This document shows positions 45,092-53,270 of a stretch of 64,000 nucleotides of DNA, in pieces. The stretch spans positions 620,001 to 684,000 of the forward strand of contig NZ_UWPB01000002.1 in the NCBI RefSeq assembly GCF_900604945.1, read 5' to 3'. The position numbers and the translations under genes were made by a program. The DNA comes from Ruminococcus sp. Marseille-P6503 (GTDB lineage: Bacteria; Bacillota; Clostridia; Oscillospirales; Ruminococcaceae). The notes beneath the pieces were generated by a model. That model was not told where the DNA came from, did not search any database, and saw only the letters and a list, made by a program, of their open reading frames with translations. Within the stretch, counting starts at the first letter, position 1, and every line of letters starts with the position of its first letter.

Positions 45092-45799
45092 ATGCGCCTG
45101 GACAAATTTATTTCCTCTCAGCGTCCGGATATTTCCCGCAGCATGGTAAAGGAGCTTTGCCGTAAGGGCATGGTTTCTGTAAACGGTCAGACCGTAAAAA
45201 AGCCTGATACCCATATAGACGAAAGCCGCGCCGAAATATGTGTGAACGGAGAAAGAATAAGCTACCGCGAACACCTGTATATCATGCTCAACAAGCCGCG
45301 GGGAGTAGTATGCTCCTCAAAGGGCGGCAGATCAAGGACCGTTCTTGAAATAATACCTGAGGAATACCGCCGGAGCGGACTGTTTCCCGCCGGACGGCTG
45401 GATAAGGATACCGAGGGCTTTGTGCTGCTTACCGACGACGGAGAGCTGGCGCATAAAATGCTTTCGCCGAAAAGCCATGTTCCCAAGACCTACTTTGCGC
45501 GGCTTGAAAAGCCGTGGGAAGAAGGCTATGCGGAAGCCTTTGCCGGAGGAATGACCATTGACGGAAACGAAAAATGCCTGCCGGCGGAATTCAAGGGCGG
45601 CAAAGACCCGTTTGAATGTACGCTTGTGCTTCACGAAGGCAAGTTTCATCAGGTGAAAAGAATGTTTCAGGCGCTCGGCAACAGGGTGGTTTATCTTAGA
45701 AGAATTTCCATCGGAAGCCTGCCTCTTGACCCCGACCTGCCTCTTGGAAAGTGTTTGGAGATTTTGCACAAAGATGTTGAAAAACTTTTGGCGCGATAG
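45092..45799 (+). CDS. RsuA/RluB/E/F-family rRNA pseudouridine synthase
   Basis: 235 aa from ATG 45092 with AAAAGGAG upstream. N-terminal S4 RNA-binding domain (MRLDKFISSQRPDISRSMVKE) and catalytic domain with PAGRLDKDTEGFVLLT, where the Asp is the nucleophile, and the HEGKFHQVKRMF segment. RsuA types modify U516 of 16S rRNA; the exact target is not shown. Monocistronic. Confidence 0.93.
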   Translation: MRLDKFISSQRPDISRSMVKELCRKGMVSVNGQTVKKPDTHIDESRAEICVNGERISYREHLYIMLNKPRGVVCSSKGGRSRTVLEIIPEEYRRSGLFPAGRLDKDTEGFVLLTDDGELAHKMLSPKSHVPKTYFARLEKPWEEGYAEAFAGGMTIDGNEKCLPAEFKGGKDPFECTLVLHEGKFHQVKRMFQALGNRVVYLRRISIGSLPLDPDLPLGKCLEILHKDVEKLLAR

Positions 45800-45886
45800 C
45801 GGCTTGGTTTACATTTAATGGAAAACATTGTTGATTTTTCGTCATTATTTATAAAGAGTTATAATAAAGTTTAGTGAAAAAAACTC

Positions 45887-45915
45887 TTGTGTGCATATGA
45901 AAAATTTGTTATGAT
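45887..45915 (+). promoter_or_regulatory. Promoter of the sugar ABC ATPase gene
   Basis: TTGTGT, 17-bp spacer, TATGAT, with the start codon 57 bp further on. Confidence 0.6.
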
Positions 45916-45971
45916 ATTAGTATAGCTAATATGGTAATTAGTAAAATTTCAATAGGGAGGTTCTTATAAAG

Positions 45972-47114
45972 ATGGCAAGTGTATCATTAAGAGAAATTTA
46001 TAAGAAGTATGCAGGCGGTGTAATCGCGGTTTCCGACTTCAACATCGAAATTAAGGACAAGGAGTTTATTATTCTCGTTGGCCCTTCAGGATGCGGTAAG
46101 TCCACGACCCTGAGAATGATCGCCGGACTTGAGGAGATCAGCGAAGGCGAACTTTATATCGGCGACAGACTTGTTAATGATATAGCTCCTAAGGACAGAG
46201 ATATCGCGATGGTTTTCCAGAACTACGCTCTGTATCCTCATATGACGGTTTTCGAGAACATGGCGTTCGGTCTTAAGCTCCGTAAGGTTCCTAAGGACGA
46301 AATCGCCAGAAAGGTAGAGGAGGCTGCAAGAATCCTCGACATCTCTCACCTTCTCGACAGAAAGCCGAAGGCTCTTTCGGGCGGTCAGAGACAGCGTGTT
46401 GCTCTTGGAAGAGCTATCGTGCGTGAGCCGCAGGTATTCCTTCTTGACGAGCCTTTGTCAAACCTTGACGCTAAGCTCCGTGCTCAGATGAGAACCGAGA
46501 TCTCAAAGCTTCATAAGAAGCTGGGTACAACGTTTATCTATGTAACCCACGACCAGACAGAGGCTATGACGATGGGTGACAGAATCGTTGTAATGAAGGA
46601 CGGATATATTCAGCAGATTGACACTCCGACAAATCTTTACAACAATCCTGTAAACCAGTTTGTTGCAGGCTTTATCGGATCGCCTCAGATGAACTTTATC
46701 GATGCTAAGCTGCTCAAGATAGACGGAAAGTATGTGGTTGAGTTCGGTTCTGAGGATACAAAGACGTCCCGCGGCGTTAAGTATACCGTTGAAGTGCCTG
46801 AGTCCAAGGCTGACCCTGAGGTTCTTGAGCCGCTGGTGGATCAGGAAGTCGTTCTCGGCGTACGTCCCGAGTGTCTCCACGATGAGGAGATGTTCCTTTC
46901 AACTGCCAAGACAGGCGTTATCAACGCGACTGTTGAAGTAACTGAAATGATGGGCGCTGAAACCTATCTGTACCTTACCTGCGAGGGTATTTCTCTTACC
47001 GCGAGAGTTTCACCCCGTTCGACTGCAAGACCGCAGGATGAGATCAAGATCGCTATCGATCCTAACAGAATCCATATCTTTGATAAGGAAACCGAAAAGG
47101 CGGTTGTCAACTGA
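45972..47114 (+). CDS. Carbohydrate ABC transporter ATP-binding protein (UgpC/MsmX type)
   Basis: 380 aa. Walker [11 protein letters not shown]-loop, signature [15 protein letters not shown], Walker [14 protein letters not shown] and the H-loop, then the C-terminal OB-type regulatory domain (about 240-375) of the MalK/UgpC subfamily. No permease or binding-protein gene is nearby; in Firmicutes a single MsmX-like ATPase often powers many sugar importers, and this isolated, well-promoted copy fits that role. Confidence 0.95.
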   Translation: MASVSLREIYKKYAGGVIAVSDFNIEIKDKEFIILVGPSGCGKSTTLRMIAGLEEISEGELYIGDRLVNDIAPKDRDIAMVFQNYALYPHMTVFENMAFGLKLRKVPKDEIARKVEEAARILDISHLLDRKPKALSGGQRQRVALGRAIVREPQVFLLDEPLSNLDAKLRAQMRTEISKLHKKLGTTFIYVTHDQTEAMTMGDRIVVMKDGYIQQIDTPTNLYNNPVNQFVAGFIGSPQMNFIDAKLLKIDGKYVVEFGSEDTKTSRGVKYTVEVPESKADPEVLEPLVDQEVVLGVRPECLHDEEMFLSTAKTGVINATVEVTEMMGAETYLYLTCEGISLTARVSPRSTARPQDEIKIAIDPNRIHIFDKETEKAVVN

Positions 47115-47120
47115 TAAAAT

Positions 47121-47154
47121 AGCAAAAGGTACGGTTTTTGCCGTACTTTTTGCT
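47121..47154 (+). terminator. Terminator of the ABC ATPase gene
   Basis: AGCAAAAGGTACGG / CCGTACTTTTTGCT stem. Confidence 0.8.
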
Positions 47155-47254
47155 GTACCGAACTAAAATTATTTATAGACTATATGCGAAAAAGTATGGC
47201 TTTGTCCATGCTTTTTTGCGTATATACGGCTTGAAAACGTTTAAGGAGGAAATT

Positions 47255-48502
47255 ATGGATTTCAGAAAAGCAATTGCTTTTTTTGCTGCGGCAGAACTTT
47301 CGCTTACCTGCCTGGCAGGCTGCGGCGAAAAGGACGGAAGCTCCGTTAGCACGGCTGAATCCGGCGCCGTCGTGTCCGAGGCGGAGAAAACGCCGGAAAC
47401 CCCCGAGGAATGGCATGAAGCAATGATCAGAAAGGCTATGTATTCCTATGGAAACACTTCAAAAATGCAGGAAAAAATCAAAAAGGCTCAGTCCGGCGAG
47501 AAAGTGACAGTGGCTTATCTCGGCGGCTCCATTACAGAGGGTCTTACCGCGGGCGACAGCGATTGCTACGCGAAGCTTACATATGATTATTTTGCTGAGA
47601 AATTCGGTACGGGCGATAACGTTGAGTATTGCAACGCCGGTCTCAGCGGAACTCCCTCTACGCTGGGAATACTCCGGCTTGAAAGAGATGTGCTGCAATA
47701 CGAGCCGGACGTTTGCTTTATTGAATTTGCCGTAAACGACGGAACGGACGCCGAATATCAGAACGCCTACGAAAGCATAGTGCGGGAGCTTCTTGAAAGG
47801 GACGTTGCCGTAGTGCTGCTGTTTTCTGTAACGGCGGAGGATTATTCCGCTCAGGATTATATGAAAGCTATAGGAGAGCATTACAGCCTGCCTATGATCT
47901 CCTACTGCGACGCCTTGCGCTATATGTTTGAAAACAACCAGATGAAGTGGGAGGACTTCTCAGACGACCAGTCGCACCCCAATACCGAGGGGCATAGGCT
48001 GGTGGCGGAGATGGTCGATTACTATTTTGATACGGTCATGGACGTTCAGGCGGAGGAATACGTCTATCCCTCCGAACCCTTTTATTCGCCCAGACAGCTC
48101 GGCGCTCACCTTTATGAGAATACCAGTCTTACTCCTGAATCTCTCGGAAGCTGGACAGAGGGCACCGACGTTGCAAGCTTTACAGACGGCTGGAGTTATT
48201 CGCCCGGCGAGGGAAACGAGCCGCTTAAATTCAAATTTACCGGAAAATTCGTTTATCTTATCTATAAGGAAATGAAGCAGGGAAATTTCGGTCCCGTTCA
48301 TGTAAAGGTAACCTGCAACGGAGAGCTTTATAACGAGCTGGACGTAGACCCTGTTTCCCCCTCAGGCTGGGGCAATCCTCAGATAATCAATATCGGAATG
48401 CAGGCTGAAAATACGGAATATGAGATTGAAATATCAATGGCTGAGGGCTCTGAGGACAACGCCATGCAGATATTAGGCTTCGGCTATACGCTGGACAGCT
48501 AG
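47255..48502 (+). CDS. Secreted SGNH/GDSL esterase lipoprotein
   Basis: 415 aa from ATG 47255, with AAGGAGG upstream. Signal peptide with lipobox CLAGC, a Ser-rich tether, then SGNH blocks AYLGGSITEG, NAGLSGTPS, IEFAVNDGTD and DDQSHPNTEGH; Ser, Asn, Asp and His are present. A C-terminal beta-rich domain (about 310-415) is probably a carbohydrate-binding module. A paralogue in layout of the lipoprotein at 32013. It follows the sugar ABC ATPase but a terminator separates them. Confidence 0.9.
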   Translation: MDFRKAIAFFAAAELSLTCLAGCGEKDGSSVSTAESGAVVSEAEKTPETPEEWHEAMIRKAMYSYGNTSKMQEKIKKAQSGEKVTVAYLGGSITEGLTAGDSDCYAKLTYDYFAEKFGTGDNVEYCNAGLSGTPSTLGILRLERDVLQYEPDVCFIEFAVNDGTDAEYQNAYESIVRELLERDVAVVLLFSVTAEDYSAQDYMKAIGEHYSLPMISYCDALRYMFENNQMKWEDFSDDQSHPNTEGHRLVAEMVDYYFDTVMDVQAEEYVYPSEPFYSPRQLGAHLYENTSLTPESLGSWTEGTDVASFTDGWSYSPGEGNEPLKFKFTGKFVYLIYKEMKQGNFGPVHVKVTCNGELYNELDVDPVSPSGWGNPQIINIGMQAENTEYEIEISMAEGSEDNAMQILGFGYTLDS

Positions 48503-48542
48503 ACTTGTCCTGAAGCGGCTATGCTGATAAATTAATTATGTA

Positions 48543-48582
48543 AATCGGACGAACGCGGGGCGGTATCTGCGTTCGTCCGATT
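48543..48582 (+). terminator. Terminator of the esterase lipoprotein gene
   Basis: 14-bp stem AATCGGACGAACGC / GCGTTCGTCCGATT. Confidence 0.8.
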
Positions 48583-48680
48583 GCTTATACACAGCCGATC
48601 TTCTGAGCCGTTAAGATAAAACGTTATGTGGGAGCGTTAAAGGGGTATATTGTTTTTGTGCAATTTCTACTAAAAAACGC

Positions 48681-48709
48681 TTTACAAAAACTGAAATGTG
48701 TGTTATAAT
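48681..48709 (+). promoter_or_regulatory. Promoter of the tatD gene
   Basis: TTTACA, 17-bp spacer, TATAAT. Confidence 0.75.
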
Positions 48710-48745
48710 ATCAACGTATACATTTAACGAAGGGGCTGATAGCTT

Positions 48746-49528
48746 ATAAAAGGAATTGCTGATTCTCATTGTCATTACGACGACAGCGCCTTTGATAAGG
48801 ACAGGGATAAGCTGCTTGACGCTATGCTTCTGGGCGAAAACTCCGCGGTAGGTCTGCTTATTCATGCCTGCACCGATGAAAAGTCGGCGCTTTATGGAAT
48901 AAAAATGGCTGAAACCTACGAGAATTACTATACGTCCGTCGGCTTTCACCCCGAGTGCTGCGACAGGCTGCCTGAAGACTATATCGGCATACTTGAAGGG
49001 CTTGCAGGGCGGTCGGATAAGATAGTTGCCGTCGGCGAGGTAGGTCTTGATTATCATTACGACGGATACGACAGAGAGCTTCAGATAAGACTGCTGTGCG
49101 ACCAGATTGAATTTGCGCAAAAGCATGGGCTGCCGCTTATATTTCACTGCCGGGACGCGACTGCCGATTTTCTGGAGATAATGCGTAAATACAGACCGAG
49201 GGGAGTCGTGCATTGTTTTTCAGGCTCGCCGGAGGTTGCGCGCGAGCTTGTGGGTCTTGGACTTTATGTGGGCTTTACCGGCGTACTTACGTTCAAAAAC
49301 GCTAAAAAGGTAAAAAAGTCGTTCTGCGCGGTTCCGACGGATAGGATTCTGCTTGAAACCGACTGTCCCTATATGGCTCCCGAGCCTTACAGAGGTAAGC
49401 GCTGCACCAGCGATATGATAGAATATACGGCGGAAGCGGGCGCCGCGCTGATAGGCGTAACGCCTCAGGAGCTTGTTGATAAAGCAAGAGAAAATACAGA
49501 GAGATTGTTTAATATACATATAACCTAG
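48746..49528 (+). CDS. TatD-family metal-dependent hydrolase, with no standard start codon
   Basis: About 260 aa. The metal-binding DSHCHYDD near residue 6 is in frame with the rest (VGFHPE, VGEVGLDYHYD, IFHCRDA, HCFSGS, LLETDCPYMAPEPYRGK), so the N-terminus must include it. Upstream in frame there is a TAG at 48740, leaving only CTT, ATA, AAA, GGA and ATT before the motif: no ATG, GTG or TTG. ATA at 48746, ten bases after AAGGGG, is the best-placed start. The first ATG (48824) would remove two metal ligands. TatD proteins are 3'-5' exonucleases or D-aminoacyl hydrolases. Confidence 0.88.
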   Translation: MKGIADSHCHYDDSAFDKDRDKLLDAMLLGENSAVGLLIHACTDEKSALYGIKMAETYENYYTSVGFHPECCDRLPEDYIGILEGLAGRSDKIVAVGEVGLDYHYDGYDRELQIRLLCDQIEFAQKHGLPLIFHCRDATADFLEIMRKYRPRGVVHCFSGSPEVARELVGLGLYVGFTGVLTFKNAKKVKKSFCAVPTDRILLETDCPYMAPEPYRGKRCTSDMIEYTAEAGAALIGVTPQELVDKARENTERLFNIHIT

Positions 49529-49602
49529 CGCTGATGTCCCGCAAGCTTGCATCGGGCTTTGCTTCAAATTAAAAGTAACAGCTGAAAGGAACTGAACGGA
49601 AG

Positions 49603-50553
49603 ATGGAAACTTTGTATCTGGTTATTCCATGCTATAACGAGGAGGAAATGCTCCCCATTACGGCGGAAGCGCTTATGAAGAAAATGGACGCGCTTATCTC
49701 GGACAGAAAAATATCCTCAGACAGCAAGGTAATGTTTGTTGACGACGGCTCAAAGGACAAAACGTGGGAAATAATTGAGAAGCTTCACTCCCTGAATCCC
49801 ATGTTTACCGGACTGAAGCTGTCAAGAAACAAAGGTCACCAGAACGCTCTGCTTGCCGGACTTATGACCGCTAAGAATTACGCCGATATATTGATTTCAA
49901 TGGACGCGGATTTACAGGACGATATAGGCGCGATCGACGGCTTTCTGGAAAAACGCGCGGAGGGCTGCGATATAGTTTACGGAGTGCGTTCCTCAAGGGA
50001 AAAGGACACCGCCTTTAAAAGAGGAACGGCGCAGGCGTACTATAAGCTGCTTGCGAAGCTGGGCGTGGAGATAACCTATAATCATGCCGATTACCGCCTT
50101 ATGAGTAGGCGGGCGGTGGAGGCTCTTTCTGAATTTAAGGAAGTCAACCTGTTTCTGAGGGGACTCGTTCCCATGGTAGGCTTTAAAAGCGATATAGTTA
50201 CATATGTAAGGAACGAACGTCAGGCGGGCGAATCCAAGTATCCGCTGAAGAAAATGATCTCCTTTGCGGTAGAGGGAATAACCTCTCTTTCCGTAAAGCC
50301 GATACGGCTGATTACAAGTCTGGGTCTGCTGGTCTTTCTCGTTTCAATAATAATGCTGATTTATTTCTTTGTGATCTGGTGCATGGGCAAAACCGTCGCG
50401 GGCTGGACTACAACGGTCGTTTCGGTTTGGGCGCTGGGCGGACTTCAGCTGCTGGCTATCGGAGTTATCGGAGAATACATCGGAAAGATCTATCTTGAAA
50501 CGAAAGAACGTCCTAAATTCATAATAGAAACCAATTTGGAAGAAACCAATTAA
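49603..50553 (+). CDS. GT2 family glycosyltransferase (GtrB/DPM1-like)
   Basis: 316 aa. N-terminal GT-A domain with VIPCYNEEEMLP, FVDDGSKDKTW, SRNKGHQNALLAGL and the metal motif MDADLQDD; C-terminal pair of membrane helices (about 230-255 and 270-290). This layout is that of polyprenyl-phosphate hexose synthases that make undecaprenyl-P-glucose for cell-wall or glycan modification. AAAGGA precedes the ATG. Confidence 0.92.
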   Translation: METLYLVIPCYNEEEMLPITAEALMKKMDALISDRKISSDSKVMFVDDGSKDKTWEIIEKLHSLNPMFTGLKLSRNKGHQNALLAGLMTAKNYADILISMDADLQDDIGAIDGFLEKRAEGCDIVYGVRSSREKDTAFKRGTAQAYYKLLAKLGVEITYNHADYRLMSRRAVEALSEFKEVNLFLRGLVPMVGFKSDIVTYVRNERQAGESKYPLKKMISFAVEGITSLSVKPIRLITSLGLLVFLVSIIMLIYFFVIWCMGKTVAGWTTTVVSVWALGGLQLLAIGVIGEYIGKIYLETKERPKFIIETNLEETN

Positions 50554-50576
50554 TTTAAATTAAGGAGTATTAAATC

Positions 50577-51116
50577 ATGGCAAATGAAAATCAGAAAACA
50601 GTAATTGAAAATTCCGCTCTTGTAGAGGCGATCGCCGAGATGAGAAAGGACTTTAAGGCAGAAACTCAGAACAAGGTGATCAATACCGCGCTGAGAGGAA
50701 CCTTCCTTGTTCCCGCGGTCATCAACAAAAACACTCAGCTTGTAGCCGACGCGGAAAACCACGTTAAATTTGAGGACAAGCCTCAGGCAAAATTCCTGCT
50801 TATCACTCACAAGGAAAAGGGAACGTTTTTCCCTGTGTTTACCGACGCGGATGAGCTTGCCAAATTCAAGACGGAGCAGAATTACCAGGGCTTTGCAATG
50901 AAATTCGGCGATATAGCCGCGTTGACAGAAAAGACGCCGAATGTTGTCGGATTCGTAATAAATCCCATGAACCAGAATCTTCCATTTACAAAGGAGATGC
51001 TTGAGTCCATCAAGCAGACCCTCATCAGAGTAAGAAAAGAGCGTGAGGAGGCGGCAAAGGCCAATTCCGACGGAGAGTCGTCCGCTCCCAACATTACCGT
51101 TACCACAAACGAATAA
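50577..51116 (+). CDS. SseB-domain protein
   Basis: 179 aa; AAGGAG before ATG. The N-terminal SseB domain spans about residues 25-130 (FLVPAVINKN, KFLLITHKEKGTFFPVFTD, FGDIAALTE) and a charged tail follows. It starts 23 bp after the GT2 gene and is probably co-transcribed. Function in Firmicutes unknown. Confidence 0.8.
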   Translation: MANENQKTVIENSALVEAIAEMRKDFKAETQNKVINTALRGTFLVPAVINKNTQLVADAENHVKFEDKPQAKFLLITHKEKGTFFPVFTDADELAKFKTEQNYQGFAMKFGDIAALTEKTPNVVGFVINPMNQNLPFTKEMLESIKQTLIRVRKEREEAAKANSDGESSAPNITVTTNE

Positions 51117-51247
51117 TTGCGGTCAAAACAGCGGATACTAATAATCAGGAATCAACGGCGGACTATGACCGGCTCTGCGGAATAACGCGGCGCCGTCTTT
51201 GCTCCGCCTTTGGATTTTATTTACATTCGGGAGGAATGATCGGCAGT

Positions 51248-51556
51248 ATGGAGCAGGAAAAATCCTTTTCACAAATAGTATATGAGATCATTGCGCTTAT
51301 CCCGAAGGGAAGAGTAACTACCTACGGAGCGATAGCTGCCGCAATGGGCAGACCGCGCGCCGCGAGGTTTGTGGGTTATGCGATGAGCAATTGCCCGGAG
51401 CAGCTGCCCTGGTACAGGGTAGTAAACCGTAAGGGCGAGCTTATAAAGGGCTGGGAGCAGCTTCACCGCAGCCTGCTTGAAGCTGACGGAGTGCCGTTTC
51501 TGGAAAACGGAAATATAGATATGAAAAAGTGTTTTTTCATGCCGAATGAAATGTAA
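51248..51556 (+). CDS. Alkyltransferase-like protein (MGMT family, no active-site Cys)
   Basis: About 102 aa. Ada/MGMT DNA-binding fold: IPKGRVTTYGAIAAAMGRPRAARFVGYAM and LPWYRVVNRKGEL. The usual PCHR is PWYR, with Trp instead of the acceptor Cys, the mark of alkyltransferase-like (ATL) proteins that bind O6-alkylguanine and hand it to nucleotide excision repair. The ATG at 51248 gives a better-spaced site than the ATG at 51236, but the choice is open. Confidence 0.88.
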   Translation: MEQEKSFSQIVYEIIALIPKGRVTTYGAIAAAMGRPRAARFVGYAMSNCPEQLPWYRVVNRKGELIKGWEQLHRSLLEADGVPFLENGNIDMKKCFFMPNEM

Positions 51557-51767
51557 ATAAAACGCTGCTTCTGGATTATCGTCCGGCAGCAGCGATTTTT
51601 TATTGTTCCACGTAGAACATTTGTGCATATGCTTTTGGATTTGTATATAATCTTTTAATGACAGGGATTTTGTTTGAAATAACGGGTATATATTGTTGAG
51701 AATATGTAAGGTACGGGGGTTGCGGTTCAGAGGTATGGGCGCGGTCTGTTACAGGTCTGCTTTAATT

Positions 51768-53057
51768 TCAGACGCTTCTTATAAAGACGTAATAATCCGT
51801 ATCAAAGCCGCCCCATATGTAGTCGCCGCTTTTCCATTCAATAATCAGATAATCCGTTCCGTTTACCGTTCGTATCTCATAGGCGCAGGCGCTGCTGTTC
51901 CATTTTCTCAGAACATAGCCTTTTGTCCAGACCTGCATATTATCTCCGCTTATTATTTCATCGCCGTATCTGCTTATACAGCTTCCGTTTTCAAGAAATT
52001 CCAGCTCGCTGAAATGCAGCTTTTGTTCGCTTTTGCGTTCAGGCGAAAATTCCTCCTTTGTACGGCAGAAATCAAAAGCTTTCCACTTGCCTATTACTCG
52101 TCTGTCGTCTGCAAACGGCATTGATATATCATCTTTTTTCGCCAGACCTTCCGCCGAATACGCCTTATTGTCAAGCTGGCGCAGCACCAGAACCGTCGGC
52201 TTTCCTCCTCTGCGGTAATTATATGATTTGTGAGATACAAACATATAACGATCGCCGTTGTAATCCTCGATTTCATAGGGGTTTACCGTTGTACTTTCGC
52301 CGGTGTCAATAAGCAGCCTGCCTTTAGTCCAGCCGTAGCACCAGTACCGTTTTCCTTCCGGAAGAAAATAAATTTCCTTGGGCGCTTCGGTATACGGGCT
52401 TTCGGTACAGAATTTATCCGCGAAAAAATCCTGTTTTACGGCGTATTCGCCTATGGTTTCCCATTTTCCCACAACGAGCGGATCATCTTCAAAGGGCAGG
52501 TTTGTATTTTCTCTCGGCTCCGTTTCCGTCCCGTTAAGCCTTACAACATCGCAGACAGCCTCTATCTGATTTGTTCCCGGCTCTCCGAATGAGCGATATT
52601 CTGAAATACGCTGACAATCCTGTGAAACGACAGCCTGCTCGATTGCTTCGCAGGCGCTGTTAAATTCGCTGCCGTCTACCTTTTCGCTTTTAGCCTTTAA
52701 ACCCTCGTTGGTTTCAATAAAAATCACATTAATCATAAGCTCAGCTCCTAACAAAGTTTTTTCGGCTTCTTTAAGGTCGGAAAGCGCCGCGTAAAGCTGG
52801 GCTCTTTTCAGTCTGAACAGCTCTATCAGCTCCTGGCTGCTTCTTTTTTCAGATATAAATTCGTTTATCTGCGCAAGGGAAAAGCCTGCCTTTTTTAAAG
52901 CGGCTATCCGGAAAAACACTTCAACCTGCTCAGCCGAGTAATATCGGTAGCCTGTAAACCGGTCGATATACTCAGGCTTCAGCAGACCTTCCTTATCGTA
53001 ATGTCTTAGTACGGATATTTTTGTATTGCAGATTCTGGCAAACTCTCCGATCTTCAT
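51768..53057 (-). CDS. MerR-family regulator with duplicated C-terminal sensor domain
   Basis: 429 aa. The N-terminal winged HTH is typical of MerR (MKIGEFARICNTKISVLRHY, RFTGYRYYSAEQVEVF) with a coiled coil to about 115. The C-terminal 260 residues contain two related beta-rich units, each opening with LPFEDDPLVVGKWETI or MPFADDRRVIGKWKAF and ending with a Y-rich strand before a disordered link, probably a lipocalin-like ligand-binding fold used twice. Target and ligand unknown. No neighbour on the same strand is obviously regulated. Confidence 0.88.
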   Translation of the reverse strand: MKIGEFARICNTKISVLRHYDKEGLLKPEYIDRFTGYRYYSAEQVEVFFRIAALKKAGFSLAQINEFISEKRSSQELIELFRLKRAQLYAALSDLKEAEKTLLGAELMINVIFIETNEGLKAKSEKVDGSEFNSACEAIEQAVVSQDCQRISEYRSFGEPGTNQIEAVCDVVRLNGTETEPRENTNLPFEDDPLVVGKWETIGEYAVKQDFFADKFCTESPYTEAPKEIYFLPEGKRYWCYGWTKGRLLIDTGESTTVNPYEIEDYNGDRYMFVSHKSYNYRRGGKPTVLVLRQLDNKAYSAEGLAKKDDISMPFADDRRVIGKWKAFDFCRTKEEFSPERKSEQKLHFSELEFLENGSCISRYGDEIISGDNMQVWTKGYVLRKWNSSACAYEIRTVNGTDYLIIEWKSGDYIWGGFDTDYYVFIRSV

Positions 53058-53215
53058 TGCTTAAGCCTCCTGTTGATAATTTAAGGTACCTTATGTATAC
53101 AAGTATAAACCTTAAGTTAGGTTGAGAGTCAAGGGGGTTTTGAAAATTTTTTATAACATACCTGCTTTTTGTTTTATGTACGGAAGCGGTTTTGTCAGTA
53201 AAATTGATAAATTAT

Positions 53216-53252
53216 ATAAAAAATCCTCCGCGCAAATTCGCACGGAGGATTC
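53216..53252 (-). terminator. Terminator of the pyruvate oxidoreductase gene
   Basis: Minus strand: AATCCTCCG / CGGAGGATT stem, then TTTTTTAT, 20 bp after the stop. Confidence 0.8.
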
Positions 53253-53270
53253 TGATATTGAAAGCCCTGA

